From NCBI GenBank assembly GCA_017643215.1, contig JAEPNV010000010.1, positions 1-64,000 of the forward strand: DNA of 64,000 bases. Direction: 5' to 3'. Shown in pieces: positions 1 to 9,276 of the stretch (position 1 is its first letter; each line of letters opens with the position of its first letter). The translations under genes and the position numbers were made by a program. Below the pieces are notes generated by a model. That model ran no database searches and had not been told where the DNA came from. It saw only the letters and a program-made list of their open reading frames with translations. Origin of the DNA: Roseibium sp. (lineage in GTDB: Bacteria > Pseudomonadota > Alphaproteobacteria > Rhizobiales > Stappiaceae).

Positions 1-551
1 AGCCGCGTCTCGTATCCGGCAACCGGTGCGCCACACCCCACGCACCGCGCGCAGAAACGAGAAAGGCGCAACAGCCGCGTCACTTTGGGAACCAGAACCC
101 GGGCAGGCGTCCGGCCGTGCCACCTCCCATCTTCCCATCGCGCACCCGGCACGACCCGGGCGCCTGCCATCCCGTTTTTTTATGAACGGGAGCTCAAGGA
201 TCGAAACGCTGCGGAGAGATCCTGCGGCGCTGGTGGTGCTGGATGAGCCCCCTCACCCCAACCCTCTCCCCGCCGGGGAGAGGGAGCGCGGGCTGCGAGC
301 GTCGTGTGTGAGAATCAACGATATGCGACCCCGTTGGGCCCAAAATACGCTCTCCCGTCGCCGTCCCGCACTCACTGTGACACAGATTCCACACACAGGG
401 ACCGGGGCGGCACGGGGCCCGGCGTAAATCCAGGTACCGCCGCAAACCCAGTGGCTCCCCGATCCCGGGTCGCGCCTTTGGCCTGCCCGGGGTGACGCCG
501 GTGCGGGTTTGCGCGCTGGGACCAGGTCAGGCCGATCCGGGCAAAATCAAT
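1..551. other. Region without a convincing gene
   Basis: No reading frame here looks like a real gene. The longest frame (26-427, + strand) is Arg/Pro-rich, has no recognisable motif and no ribosome-binding site, and part of it runs through the palindromic repeat at 249-295. The stretch lies downstream of the aquaporin gene, which ends at 552 on the minus strand. No terminator with a T-tract is evident. Confidence 0.6.
249..295. repeat. Palindromic intergenic repeat (REP-like)
   Basis: A perfect 10-bp inverted repeat, CCCTCTCCCC (262-271) and GGGGAGAGGG (275-284), with a 3-nt loop, is flanked by CTCACCCCAA on the left and GCGCGGGCTG on the right. This resembles a widespread family of short intergenic palindromes in GC-rich proteobacteria. 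Only one copy is seen in this window, so the assignment rests on resemblance. There is no T-run, so it is not a typical terminator. Confidence 0.55.
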
Positions 552-1238
552 TCAGGCCGGCCTTTTCGCCGGCGCCGCACCCGGTGACAGGAGCCAGGAA
601 AACACCACGACGGCAAGGGCCGCGCCGATTAACTCGGAGATGAGGAACCCGGGCAGGTCGACCGGCCGGATGCCGGAAAACGTGTCGGTGAAACTGCGCG
701 CGATCGCCACCGCCGGATTGGCGAAGGAGGTCGAGGCGGTGAACCAGTAGGCGGCGGTGATGTAGAGCCCGACCAGCCAGGGCACGGCCGCCTCGCGGAA
801 CCGGATGCCGCACAATATGGTCGCAACCAGCCCGAAGGTTGCGACGATTTCCGCGGCCCACTGGCCGGCCCCGGTGCGGATCGTCTCGGAGGTCTGCACG
901 ATTTCAAGCTCGAACATGAAGTGTGCGACCAGCGAGCCGCAGATGCCGCCAAGGATCTGGGAAACGATATACGGTCCAGCAACGGGCAGGGTGATCTGCC
1001 GTTTCAGCCAGAACGCGAAGGTGACCGCGGGATTGAAATGCGCCCCGGAAATCGGCCCGAGCATGGTGATCAGGACAACCAGGATCGCGCCGGTCGGGAT
1101 CGTGTTGCCGAGCAGCGAGACGGCGACATCGTCGGACAGCCGGTCGGCCATGATGCCGGAGCCGACGACGGTGCAGACCAGCGTGCCGGTGCCCAGGAAT
1201 TCCGCGGCGAGGCGGCGGTTGAGATCAAATTCACTCAT
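552..1238 (-). CDS. aqpS: Arsenic-operon aquaglyceroporin (AqpS-like)
   Basis: This 228-residue MIP-family channel has six hydrophobic segments and both pore motifs: NPA at residues 69-71 and NPA at 174-176. The residue after the second NPA is Val177; most aquaporins and glycerol facilitators have the selectivity-filter Arg there. It starts at the ATG behind AGAGG at 1236-1238, 13 nt after arsC. In Sinorhizobium, AqpS is encoded in an ars operon and lets arsenite leave the cell after ArsC reduction; the same role is inferred here because no ArsB/Acr3 pump is in the operon. Because glpK and glpD are nearby, a glycerol facilitator is the alternative, but the gene is co-directional with arsR and arsC and the Val fits AqpS. 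Confidence 0.85.
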   Translation of the reverse strand: MSEFDLNRRLAAEFLGTGTLVCTVVGSGIMADRLSDDVAVSLLGNTIPTGAILVVLITMLGPISGAHFNPAVTFAFWLKRQITLPVAGPYIVSQILGGICGSLVAHFMFELEIVQTSETIRTGAGQWAAEIVATFGLVATILCGIRFREAAVPWLVGLYITAAYWFTASTSFANPAVAIARSFTDTFSGIRPVDLPGFLISELIGAALAVVVFSWLLSPGAAPAKRPA

Positions 1239-1251
1239 GAAAGCCTCTTTG

Positions 1252-1740
1252 TCAGTCGTCGATGCGGCCAATTTCGGCGATCCGGTCGCGCCCGTCAGAT
1301 GCGGAAAACACAGCGTCTCCAAGCGCGAGAAGGGCGTCGATCCGCCGTTCCAGCCGCTGATAGGCCAGGTCGAAGGCCGCCGCGCGCGCCGCCTCCGGTC
1401 CATCGATGCCGGCCGGGTCGGGAATGCCCCAATGAACGGAGAGCGGATGACCGAGCCAGACCGGGCAGGCCTCGCCCGCTGCGCTGTCGCACACGGTCAC
1501 GATCAGGTCCATTTCCGGCCCGCCGGGGTCGGCGAATTCGTCCCAGCTCTTCGACCGGAAGCCGTCCGTTGGCAAGCCATGGCGGGAAAGGCAATCCAGC
1601 GCATCCGGATTGACGGTGCCGCGCGGCGTCGAACCGGCGGAAAAGGTCGCAAACCGGCCGCTGCCCTTGTGACGGAGCAAGGCCTCGCCCAGAACGGAGC
1701 GGGCCGAATTGGCCGTACAGACAAACAACACGTTTTTCAT
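1252..1740 (-). CDS. arsC: Arsenate reductase, low-molecular-weight phosphatase type
   Basis: This 162-residue protein begins with the phosphatase P-loop CX5R (Cys8 to Arg14, core CTANSARS). It has a DP pair at 108-109 and two further cysteines, Cys84 and Cys92, spaced much like the redox pair of thioredoxin-coupled ArsC enzymes. The family reduces arsenate to arsenite in the cytoplasm using a Cys triad and thioredoxin. The chosen ATG (1738-1740) lies 7 nt after the arsR stop; a longer open frame upstream only overlaps arsR. It is the middle gene of arsR-arsC-aqpS. Confidence 0.9.
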   Translation of the reverse strand: MKNVLFVCTANSARSVLGEALLRHKGSGRFATFSAGSTPRGTVNPDALDCLSRHGLPTDGFRSKSWDEFADPGGPEMDLIVTVCDSAAGEACPVWLGHPLSVHWGIPDPAGIDGPEAARAAAFDLAYQRLERRIDALLALGDAVFSASDGRDRIAEIGRIDD

Positions 1741-1747
1741 CAAAGCC

Positions 1748-2119
1748 TCATGGGATCGGGCGGGCGGAGGGGCGCGCGCCGGGCGGCTGGACGGGCGCGT
1801 TGGCAAGTTCGGCGATCGGGGCGCAGAGTTCCGGTTGTCCGCCGCAGCAATCCTGCAACAGGTAGAGGACCAGCGCCTGAACCGCCGACAGATCGGCGAA
1901 ATAGTGGATCGACCGCCCTTCGCGGCTGGCATGGACAAGACCGGACCGGGCGAGCGCGGCAAGATGGGTCGACAAGGTGTTGGGCCTGACATCAAGGGCT
2001 TCTGAAATCGCGCCGGCGGTCATGCCCTCCGGTCCGGCTTTCACCAGCAAGCGAAAGACATCGAGACGGGTTTCCTGCCCCAGGGCGGCAAAGGCGATGA
2101 GCGCGGCTGACTTTTCCAT
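1748..2119 (-). CDS. arsR: ArsR-family arsenic-responsive repressor
   Basis: This 123-residue protein has an ArsR/SmtB winged helix (about residues 5-85). It carries a cysteine cluster Cys91-Cys92-X6-Cys99 just after the DNA-binding domain. This resembles the C-terminal arsenite site of the Acidithiobacillus-type ArsR, not the CxC of the E. coli protein. It is first in the operon with arsC and aqpS. Its start codon lies inside a 38-bp palindrome that is probably its own operator, so arsenite binding should release it and induce the operon. The assignment as an arsenite sensor is inferred from the cysteines and the neighbours. Confidence 0.9.
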   Translation of the reverse strand: MEKSAALIAFAALGQETRLDVFRLLVKAGPEGMTAGAISEALDVRPNTLSTHLAALARSGLVHASREGRSIHYFADLSAVQALVLYLLQDCCGGQPELCAPIAELANAPVQPPGARPSARPIP

Positions 2120-2148
2120 ATTTCGAGAATAATCGAAATATGGAAAAG
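2111..2148. promoter_or_regulatory. Candidate ArsR operator palindrome over the arsR start
   Basis: The arms CTTTTCCATATTTCGA (2111-2126) and its exact reverse complement (2133-2148) are separated by 6 nt. The left arm contains the first codons of arsR (start codon at 2117-2119 on the minus strand). ArsR proteins bind A/T-rich dyads near their own promoters. The perfect 16-bp arms and A/T-rich composition in a GC-rich genome make this the likely operator. Confidence 0.7.
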
Positions 2149-2240
2149 AGCAACAGGCAGTGCGCCATCCCAAGGCCAGCGCGGCGGTGCCTTGCCGCGA
2201 GCGTTGATGGCCGCGACCGTTGATGGATAACTGGCCGCGC

Positions 2241-3734
2241 TTAGCCGGGCGTGGAGCGTGTCCGCCGCACGGCATCCTTCCAGCCGGCCAGAAGACGGTC
2301 CCGGGTGCCGGCGTCCATCGCCGGCGCGAATCGTTTGTCGAGCTGCCAGCTTTTGGAAAACTCGGCCTGCCCGGGCCAGACCCCGGCCCTAGAGGCGGCA
2401 AGCCACGCGGCGCCAAGCGAGGTCGTTTCGGCGATCACCGGCCGGTCCACCGGCGCGCCGAGAATGTCGGCCAGAAACTGCATGGTCCAGTCCGAGGCGG
2501 TCATGCCGCCATCGACCCTGAGGACCGTCTCCGTCTCCGCCGCCCAGTCGGCTTTCTTCGCCGCAAGAAGGTCGGCGGTCTGATAGCCGACGCTTTGCAA
2601 AACGGCCCGCGCGATCTCCTTCGGACCGGTTGCCCGGGTGAGCCCGAACAGTGCCCCGCGCGCATCCGCGTCCCAATAGGGCGCGCCAAGACCGACAAAG
2701 GCGGGCACCAGATAAACCTCCTGATGCGGATCGGCCTGTTCCGCCAGCTCCTGGGACTGGCCGGCATGGTCGATCATCCCGAGACCGTCGCGCAGCCATT
2801 GCACCGCCGCCCCGGCGACAAAGATCGAGCCTTCCAGGGCATAGGTCGTCTGACCGTTCAGCCGGTAGGCGATGGTGGTCAGCATGCGGTTCTTCGACCG
2901 GACCGGGCTTTCGCCGGTGTTCATGAGGGCAAAACAACCGGTGCCGTAGGTGGATTTCACCATGCCGGGCTCGAAACAGGCCTGGCCGACGGTCGCCGCC
3001 TGCTGGTCGCCGGCCACGCCGAGGATCTGGATCTCGGCGCCGAACAGGCCGGCCTCGCAGGTCCCGAAATCATCCGAGCTGTCCAGCACTTCCGGCAAAA
3101 GGCTCATCGGAATCCGCAGGATCCGGCACAGATCCGCGTCCCACTGATTGTCGTGAATGTTATAGATCAGCGTGCGGGCCGCGTTGGTCGCATCGCTCAC
3201 ATGGCGCTTGCCGCCGGTCAGTTTCCAGATCAGCCAGGTGTCGACCGTGCCGAACGCGAGCTCGCCGCGTTCCGCGCGGGCCCGTGCGCCGTCCACATGG
3301 TCGAGAAGCCAGGAAATCTTTGTGCCGGAAAAATAGGGGTCCAGCAAAAGGCCGGTCTTGTCGGTGAAAATGTCTTCCAGGCCCTCGGCCTTGAGCCCGG
3401 CGCAGAATTCGGAGGTTCGGCGGTCCTGCCAGACGATGGCGTTGTGGATCGGCTCCCCGCTGGCCCGGTCCCAGATCAGCGTCGTTTCCCGTTGATTGGT
3501 GATGCCGATCGCGGCGATCTCGGTTGCCGCCATCCCGGCGTTGGACAGCGCTTCGCGGCACACCGCAACGGTGCTCGTCCAGATGTCGTTCGGATCGTGC
3601 TCGACCCAGCCCGATTTCGGGAAATACTGCGGAAACTCCTGCTGGCCCACGCCGGCCGATTGATAATCGCCGCCGAACACGATCGCCCGGCTCGATGTGG
3701 TTCCCTGATCAATCGCCAGAATGGCCCCGGCCAT
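2241..3734 (-). CDS. glpK: Glycerol kinase
   Basis: This 497-residue FGGY-family kinase phosphorylates glycerol to sn-glycerol 3-phosphate with ATP. The N-terminal phosphate-binding motif [12 protein letters not shown] begins at residue 9. The length matches bacterial GlpK (about 500). The ATG at 3732-3734 follows a GGGGGGAT ribosome-binding sequence. It lies 70 nt downstream of glpD on the same strand, so the two probably form one transcript whose products turn glycerol into dihydroxyacetone phosphate. No glycerol facilitator other than the AqpS-like channel is present nearby. Confidence 0.96.
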   Translation of the reverse strand: MAGAILAIDQGTTSSRAIVFGGDYQSAGVGQQEFPQYFPKSGWVEHDPNDIWTSTVAVCREALSNAGMAATEIAAIGITNQRETTLIWDRASGEPIHNAIVWQDRRTSEFCAGLKAEGLEDIFTDKTGLLLDPYFSGTKISWLLDHVDGARARAERGELAFGTVDTWLIWKLTGGKRHVSDATNAARTLIYNIHDNQWDADLCRILRIPMSLLPEVLDSSDDFGTCEAGLFGAEIQILGVAGDQQAATVGQACFEPGMVKSTYGTGCFALMNTGESPVRSKNRMLTTIAYRLNGQTTYALEGSIFVAGAAVQWLRDGLGMIDHAGQSQELAEQADPHQEVYLVPAFVGLGAPYWDADARGALFGLTRATGPKEIARAVLQSVGYQTADLLAAKKADWAAETETVLRVDGGMTASDWTMQFLADILGAPVDRPVIAETTSLGAAWLAASRAGVWPGQAEFSKSWQLDKRFAPAMDAGTRDRLLAGWKDAVRRTRSTPG

Positions 3735-3804
3735 GGCATCCCCCCAGTCTTATCGTTGATCACCCTTTTGGGCCGGCGGGCCCAATGGAATGTCGGTGTG
3801 CCGG

Positions 3805-5325
3805 TTATGCCGCAGCATCGGGCTTGGCCGCAAGATAGGCGGCAATACCGGCCTGAAGGCCGGCCACCTCGTCCTTGGACAGCCGCAGGCCCAGTTTCGA
3901 CCGCCGCCACAGGATGTCATCGGCCGTTTGCGCCCATTCCCGGTCAACCAGCCAGCGGACCTCGCGCTCGTAAAGATCGGCGCCGTAATGATGGCCCAGA
4001 TCTGCGAGACCGGTTGCCCCGGCAAGGATCGCGCGCGCATCACGGCCATAGGCCCGGGTCAGCCGGTGCGCGAACCGATGGTCGAGAAACGTGAAATCGG
4101 CCGCCAGGCGGTCCACTTCCTGATCGAATTCCTGCGCCTTGAAGTCGCCGCCCGGCAACGGCACTCCAGCCGTCCATACGCCCTTTTTGAACGGCAGGAA
4201 CGGGTCCAGCTTTTCCAGAACATGCTCGGCGAGTTTGCGGTAGGTGGTGATCTTGCCGCCGAAGACAGACAGAAGCGGCGGCGTGCCGTTGCCGCCGTCC
4301 ATCTCCAGAACGTAGTCGCGGGTTGCGGCCTTTGCGTCGCTGGCCCCGTCATCATAAAGCGGCCGGACACCCGAATAGGTGTGGACGATGTCGTCCGGCG
4401 TTACCGGCTTTTCAAGGTATTCACTGACCGCCTCGCACAGATAGGCGATCTCGTCGCCGGAGATCGACACACCGGTCGGATCGCCCTCAAAATCCACATC
4501 CGTTGTTCCGATCAGCGTGAAATCCGTCTCGTAGGGAATGGCGAAAATGATCCGCCCGTCGGCGTTCTGGAAGATGAAACACCGGTCGTGATTAAAAAGC
4601 CGCGGCACAACGATGTGGCTGCCCTTGACCAGACGGACATTGGAGTTGCGGTTGGCGCCGGAGACGCCGGTCAGCATATCGGCAACCCAGGGACCGGCCG
4701 CGTTGACGAGAACGGACGCGGTCACGACCCGGTCTTCGCCGCTCGCCTGGTCGCGCAGGACAATGCGCCACACACCGTCCTCGCGCCGGGCGCTGACACA
4801 TTTTGTGCGGGTGCAGACTTCCGCACCCCGGTCGGCCGCATCGCGCGCATTCAGCACAACGAGACGCGCATCTTCGACCCAGCAGTCGGAATATTCGAAA
4901 CCTTTTCGAAAGAGGTTCCGCAGGCCTTGCGAATAGGGTCTTTGGTCGAGGCGAACGGTCCTGGTCGCCGGCAGCAACTTGCGGCCGCCAATATGGTCAT
5001 AAAGAAACAGTCCAAGGCGCAGCAGCCAGGCCGGCCGCAGATCCTTGTGGTGCGGCAGAATAAACCTCATCGGCCAGGCGATATGGGGGGCGGCACGCCA
5101 GAGAACCTCTCGTTCTTTCAATGCCTTACGGACAAGATCGAACTCATAGTATTCCAGATAGCGAAGCCCGCCATGGATCAGCTTGGTTGATGCCGAGGAT
5201 GTGGCGCCCGCCAAGTCACCCATTTCCGCGATCAGGACCGAGGCGCCGCGCCCCACAGCATCTCGGCCAATTCCGGTTCCATTGATCCCCCCGCCGATTA
5301 CGACGAGGTCAAAATCGGGGGTCAT
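3805..5325 (-). CDS. glpD: Aerobic glycerol-3-phosphate dehydrogenase
   Basis: This 506-residue FAD-dependent dehydrogenase oxidises sn-glycerol 3-phosphate to dihydroxyacetone phosphate and passes electrons to quinone at the membrane. The dinucleotide-binding motif IGGGINGTG begins at residue 10, and ATSSASTKLIHGGLRYLE follows, typical of GlpD. The ATG at 5323-5325 is preceded by GGAGG at suitable spacing; an in-frame upstream Met at 5349 has no such signal. The upstream region carries three phased CGAAA repeats, a candidate GlpR site. Confidence 0.95.
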   Translation of the reverse strand: MTPDFDLVVIGGGINGTGIGRDAVGRGASVLIAEMGDLAGATSSASTKLIHGGLRYLEYYEFDLVRKALKEREVLWRAAPHIAWPMRFILPHHKDLRPAWLLRLGLFLYDHIGGRKLLPATRTVRLDQRPYSQGLRNLFRKGFEYSDCWVEDARLVVLNARDAADRGAEVCTRTKCVSARREDGVWRIVLRDQASGEDRVVTASVLVNAAGPWVADMLTGVSGANRNSNVRLVKGSHIVVPRLFNHDRCFIFQNADGRIIFAIPYETDFTLIGTTDVDFEGDPTGVSISGDEIAYLCEAVSEYLEKPVTPDDIVHTYSGVRPLYDDGASDAKAATRDYVLEMDGGNGTPPLLSVFGGKITTYRKLAEHVLEKLDPFLPFKKGVWTAGVPLPGGDFKAQEFDQEVDRLAADFTFLDHRFAHRLTRAYGRDARAILAGATGLADLGHHYGADLYEREVRWLVDREWAQTADDILWRRSKLGLRLSKDEVAGLQAGIAAYLAAKPDAAA

Positions 5326-5367
5326 TGACAGCCTCCGGCAAAGTCGCACACGCGATTAATGGTCAGA

Positions 5368-5397
5368 AGCGAAAATAAAACGAAACTTTGCGAAATT
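5368..5397 (-). promoter_or_regulatory. Candidate GlpR operator upstream of glpD
   Basis: Three CGAAA units start at 5370, 5381 and 5391 (+ strand), which read on the minus strand as TTTCG repeats spaced 10-11 bp, one helical turn apart. They lie 45-70 nt upstream of glpD. DeoR-family regulators of glycerol genes in alphaproteobacteria bind repeated TTTCG-like elements. The site is seen directly; its recognition by GlpR is inferred. Confidence 0.5.
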
Positions 5398-5550
5398 CAA
5401 TCAAACATACAGATTGACGTCGGGATATCTTTTTCAGCCCGGTTTCGCCGCTCCATGTAAGCCGTTTCCGGTCCACGATCACAGCGGCCAAAAGGCGCCA
5501 ACCGAGCTGGATCGGAATCGCGTCGAAGGGCCCCCAATTAAGACATGTGA

Positions 5551-7761
5551 TCATTCGGCCCGGTCTTGATCGCTGTCGACAACCGGCGGTTTGGCCGCGT
5601 GATAGGTCACCTGCGGGAACGGAATCTCGATCCCCCGCTCGTCAAAGACATCCTTGACGAACTCGTTATAGGCCCGCCCGACGCCCCATTGCGCGCCGGG
5701 CAGGGTTTTAATCCGCGCCCGGATGTCGATCGCGCTTGCGCCAAATGCGGTCACGCCGTGCATCTCCAAATCACCCAGAACGCTGCTGCCATGTTCGCTG
5801 TCCTTGAGCCGGCGGAATGCCTCTTCCATGGCCACCTTCGCTTTGCGGATATCAGTGTCGTAGGCGACCCCCAGAACGGCCACGTGATAGGAGAAATCAC
5901 GCATGAAATTCGAGACCATATCCACGGAGGAAAACGGCACGATATGGGCGGTTCCGTCCAGGTCGCGCACGCGCACGGACCGCACCGTGAGCCGTTCCAC
6001 GACCCCCGTCGTCCCAGCGACCGTGACGACATCCCCCTCGTTGATCGCATTTTCGATCTGAATGAACGCACCGGTGATGATGTCCTTCACCAGCGTTTGT
6101 GCACCGAATGAAATCGCCAGACCGACCACACCGGCACCGGCGATGAGGGGCCCAATGTTGACGCCGATTTCCGACAGGGCGAGCAGACCGGCCAATACGA
6201 GAACGACGACGGAAAACGCATTCCGGAACAGTTTGAACAAGGTTCGTTCGCGGGCCGTCACGATATAGCCGGAGCGCTCTCTGAGGCGCAGGTCGACCCA
6301 GGACATGACCGCGAGCCAGACCGCGAACGCGGCCAGAAGGACGATGAACGCGGATCCGAACCGGCTCGCCAAATTGGTCCCGTCCGGGCTAGTGATCCAA
6401 TCGAAGAAGCTGACAATGCCCCAGATGTCGAGGAGGATCAAAAGGGTTGAAACAAAGACGGCAAGGCGGAAAACCCTGAGGATCCTGGGGACAAAAGCGT
6501 TGAGCCGACCCTGAAGGGCCGGCAGGCTTTTCTGCAACTCCTGCGGCAACCGAATGCCGCCGGTGATGGCGCGCGTCGTGATCAATGAAATCAGAACGCC
6601 GCCCATGATCGTCAGCACCGAAAGGCCGGTGGACCGCAGGATGATCGCCATGGCGTCAAAGGGGCGGAACAGCCAGACCAGGAACACCATCACGACATAA
6701 AAATACGCGCCAATGTGCCAGACCCGGCCAAGCAGCAACATGGACCGCTTGGCAATCTCGCTGTAAAGGCGCTCCGCATAGGCCGTCGCGCCGGCCGCGA
6801 CGCGGGCGCGATTGCGGGCGATCAATCCGATCATGATCGCCGTGCCGATCAAGACAACGAAGAAGCGGACGGCGTTGCCGATGACAAAAGAGATCGCCTG
6901 ATTGGCGACCGGAACGGCCAGCATCAGCCCGTAACTCAGCCAGGCAAACACGAAGCCCAGCCACCGCGCCCAATAAATGGCGGCGTCATCCTCGAACGGC
7001 AGAAGCCGTAATGCCGGTCGATTTGGCGCGAAGATGAACCGCAGAGCCGCTTTCGCAAGGCCGGTGATCAAGAATGCGTTGAGCGCCAGGCTTTCCAAGA
7101 GCGAGACGCCGGATGTCAAACCACCGAAGCTTGCAAGGGCAACGGCATAACCGGCGGCCCAGCCAAGCAGCACCGTGCCCGCGTCCAGCAACGAGGTGAA
7201 CACCAAGATACCGGCGCGCAAGGTCCAGCCGCCATACCGGGCCCGAACCTCAAACCGCTTGTGAACACCGGCCAAGATCCACTGCCCGGCCCACAAAACC
7301 AGGGTCGCAGACGCCAAGACGGCCGCAACCGAAAACATCGCCTCGAGCAATCGGTCCCAGCGGACCGTCAGCGTGCCATCGGCCAACAGGCTCAAACCTT
7401 TTACCGAATGCCCAATGCGTTCGATAATCTGGCCAAGATCATCCGCCACAAGCCGTGTGTATTCGCCAAGCCGCAATACGAAGGCCTGGTCCTGCGTTGC
7501 AGCCGTGTCGTCAACGCCAGATTGGTCCGCGTCAGACGGTGTTGCCTCGCCGGATGTGCTTTGCGGCGGCGCTGTTTTTAAATACTCGATCAGGGCCGCC
7601 CGCCCTTCCGGATCCTCCAACAGACGCAGCAACGCATCGCTCGCGTCTTGCAGCTCGGTTGTGGATGCTGGCCGTTCCTCGGGCGGTGCGTCCTGCGCGG
7701 CAGCTGGTGCAAGCGACCAAAATACCAGCAGAACAATCACTATCGGACCAAATGAGCGCAT
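5551..7761 (-). CDS. Large MscS-family mechanosensitive channel
   Basis: This 736-residue protein has a signal peptide, an N-terminal soluble stretch (to about residue 130) and many hydrophobic segments. The C-terminal third is an MscS core with a pore helix (VGLAISFGAQTLVKDIITG) and a cytoplasmic beta domain (VRVRDLDGTAHIVPFSSV). Such enlarged MscS proteins open under membrane tension to release osmolytes during hypo-osmotic shock. The ATG at 7759-7761 is preceded by GGAAGG; the frame extends 4 codons to a TTG, but that would place the ribosome site inside the gene. It is a single gene between glpD and a divergent DUF2336 gene. Confidence 0.88.
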   Translation of the reverse strand: MRSFGPIVIVLLVFWSLAPAAAQDAPPEERPASTTELQDASDALLRLLEDPEGRAALIEYLKTAPPQSTSGEATPSDADQSGVDDTAATQDQAFVLRLGEYTRLVADDLGQIIERIGHSVKGLSLLADGTLTVRWDRLLEAMFSVAAVLASATLVLWAGQWILAGVHKRFEVRARYGGWTLRAGILVFTSLLDAGTVLLGWAAGYAVALASFGGLTSGVSLLESLALNAFLITGLAKAALRFIFAPNRPALRLLPFEDDAAIYWARWLGFVFAWLSYGLMLAVPVANQAISFVIGNAVRFFVVLIGTAIMIGLIARNRARVAAGATAYAERLYSEIAKRSMLLLGRVWHIGAYFYVVMVFLVWLFRPFDAMAIILRSTGLSVLTIMGGVLISLITTRAITGGIRLPQELQKSLPALQGRLNAFVPRILRVFRLAVFVSTLLILLDIWGIVSFFDWITSPDGTNLASRFGSAFIVLLAAFAVWLAVMSWVDLRLRERSGYIVTARERTLFKLFRNAFSVVVLVLAGLLALSEIGVNIGPLIAGAGVVGLAISFGAQTLVKDIITGAFIQIENAINEGDVVTVAGTTGVVERLTVRSVRVRDLDGTAHIVPFSSVDMVSNFMRDFSYHVAVLGVAYDTDIRKAKVAMEEAFRRLKDSEHGSSVLGDLEMHGVTAFGASAIDIRARIKTLPGAQWGVGRAYNEFVKDVFDERGIEIPFPQVTYHAAKPPVVDSDQDRAE

Positions 7762-8128
7762 TAAACCTTCCAAAAAGACCGTGGACCATAAAAGCGGCGG
7801 GCCGTCGCCGGTGCGGCACTTTAGAGGCGTTTTTGTTCAGATTGAACCGTCGCATTTTTGTCCAGATCTCGGCCTTGTGTACTGTTGGCGATCCCGTCGG
7901 GCAGTCAAAACGCCACTCACGATCGGCTCGGCTGAACACCGGCGCGCGCGTCGGCAACTGGTGTCGGGACGCCACGATTCTTCACAATTTCAAGATGCAA
8001 GAAGTCGAAAAAACACAATCCATACATGCGTCTTGACCGGCAATTCCAAAAAACCTCTCACGCAACTGACACCTAGTAACGCATAAATAACCGGACGAGC
8101 GGCATTTTAGGATCCGGAAGGGAATTCT
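7762..8128. other. Divergent intergenic region between mscS-like gene and DUF2336 gene
   Basis: This 367-bp stretch separates two divergently transcribed genes and must hold both promoters. One GANTC site occurs at 7976-7980. I see no recognisable RNA, repeat or strong promoter. Confidence 0.5.
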
Positions 8129-9268
8129 ATGTCTGGGTCACTGGTCGATCTCGCAAAAGAGAACACGCCCAAAGCGCGCGGAGCCTTGATGCTGGGCTTG
8201 GCGGACGTGATCCTTCGCCGTCTCGAGCAAAGCACAGAGGCCGAGCTGCAGGCATTCGGCGAAATTGCGGTCTATCTCTCCAAGATCGCCTCCGAAACGG
8301 ACCGTGCAAAACTCGCTCGGATCATCGCTCCGCACGACCGCATGCCCTTGCCTCTGGCGCTCTGTTTGGCCGACGACACGATCGCCGTGGCAATGCCTGT
8401 CCTGTCTGATTATCCGTCCTTCCCGCCCGAAACATTGCTCGATCTGGCCGAACGGTTGGGCGATACCCATCTTCAGGTTCTGGCCCGGCGCCCGGATCTG
8501 TGTGATCGTGCCTCCGATACGCTGATCCGGCGGGGAAGCAAGCCGGTTCACAGAATTCTAGCCGGAAACCGCGACATCAAACTGTCTCGCTACGCACTGC
8601 GGTCACTCGTCAAACGCGCCGCCAGGGATGTGGTCCTCCGGGAAGATCTTCTTCTAAGAAGCGATCTGACGCCGGCGATCTGCCGGCAGGTGCTTCCGCA
8701 TGCCGACGATCGAACCCAAAAACGTCTGCGTACAGTCATGGAAGAGTCGCTAACGCCGGCGCAACTGGACCGGTTGGCGCATCTCCGCCAGTTGCGGCGC
8801 TCGCTGGGGCCGGCGCTCGACCAGTCCGACACCAAGACCCTTTGGGCGCAGGTCCAAAAGGCGGGCGCTGATCTCGACGACCTCGTCACGTTGATGCTGC
8901 AGGACGGCCGGCTCGCCCATGTCGCGCAGCTGCTTGCCGAAATCACGTTTACATCCGAACAAAAGGCCAAAGACGCGCTGTTCAAGGGCCACCAGGCCGA
9001 CGCCGTCGAGCTTGCCCATAAGGCCCATCTGAGGCGGGAGACGTTCGAACTGTTGGCCAGAACCCGGTTCGAGGCAATGAAAATGCCGCAGGCCCAGGCC
9101 CGCGGGTGGATTGACGCGTTTGCCGGCGCGCAGCCCGGCCGCACGAAAGATCAAAATCCCAACAAGAAGACCGGCGACTTCGCCGCCAAACGGCGCAAAA
9201 ACCGCAAACCGCGTGCATCCGCCAGATCCACAAGTGCCACGAAATCACGATCTGTGGATATGATCTGA
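8129..9268 (+). CDS. DUF2336 domain protein
   Basis: This 379-residue soluble protein resembles the DUF2336 family, an all-helical repeat-like family common in alphaproteobacteria and of unknown function. Features seen are helical repeats of about 30 residues through residue 320, then a Lys/Arg-rich low-complexity tail (about 335-379) that could bind nucleic acid or membrane. The ATG follows GGAAGGGAATTCT. It is convergent with the PqiA-like gene (8 nt between the stops). No operon partner helps to assign a role. Confidence 0.75.
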   Translation: MSGSLVDLAKENTPKARGALMLGLADVILRRLEQSTEAELQAFGEIAVYLSKIASETDRAKLARIIAPHDRMPLPLALCLADDTIAVAMPVLSDYPSFPPETLLDLAERLGDTHLQVLARRPDLCDRASDTLIRRGSKPVHRILAGNRDIKLSRYALRSLVKRAARDVVLREDLLLRSDLTPAICRQVLPHADDRTQKRLRTVMEESLTPAQLDRLAHLRQLRRSLGPALDQSDTKTLWAQVQKAGADLDDLVTLMLQDGRLAHVAQLLAEITFTSEQKAKDALFKGHQADAVELAHKAHLRRETFELLARTRFEAMKMPQAQARGWIDAFAGAQPGRTKDQNPNKKTGDFAAKRRKNRKPRASARSTSATKSRSVDMI

Positions 9269-9276
9269 CCTGCGCC

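Noticed and set aside
26..427. 133-codon frame at the window start
   Set aside because: Compositionally biased, no ribosome site, runs through the palindromic repeat.
2220..5190. Long + strand reading frames opposite glpK and glpD
   Set aside because: They lie entirely antisense to well-recognised genes, are Arg/Gly/Pro-rich without family motifs, and arise from the codon bias of GC-rich DNA.
5363..5554. 63-codon minus-strand frame upstream of glpD
   Set aside because: No conserved features; it overlaps the promoter region with the candidate GlpR repeats.
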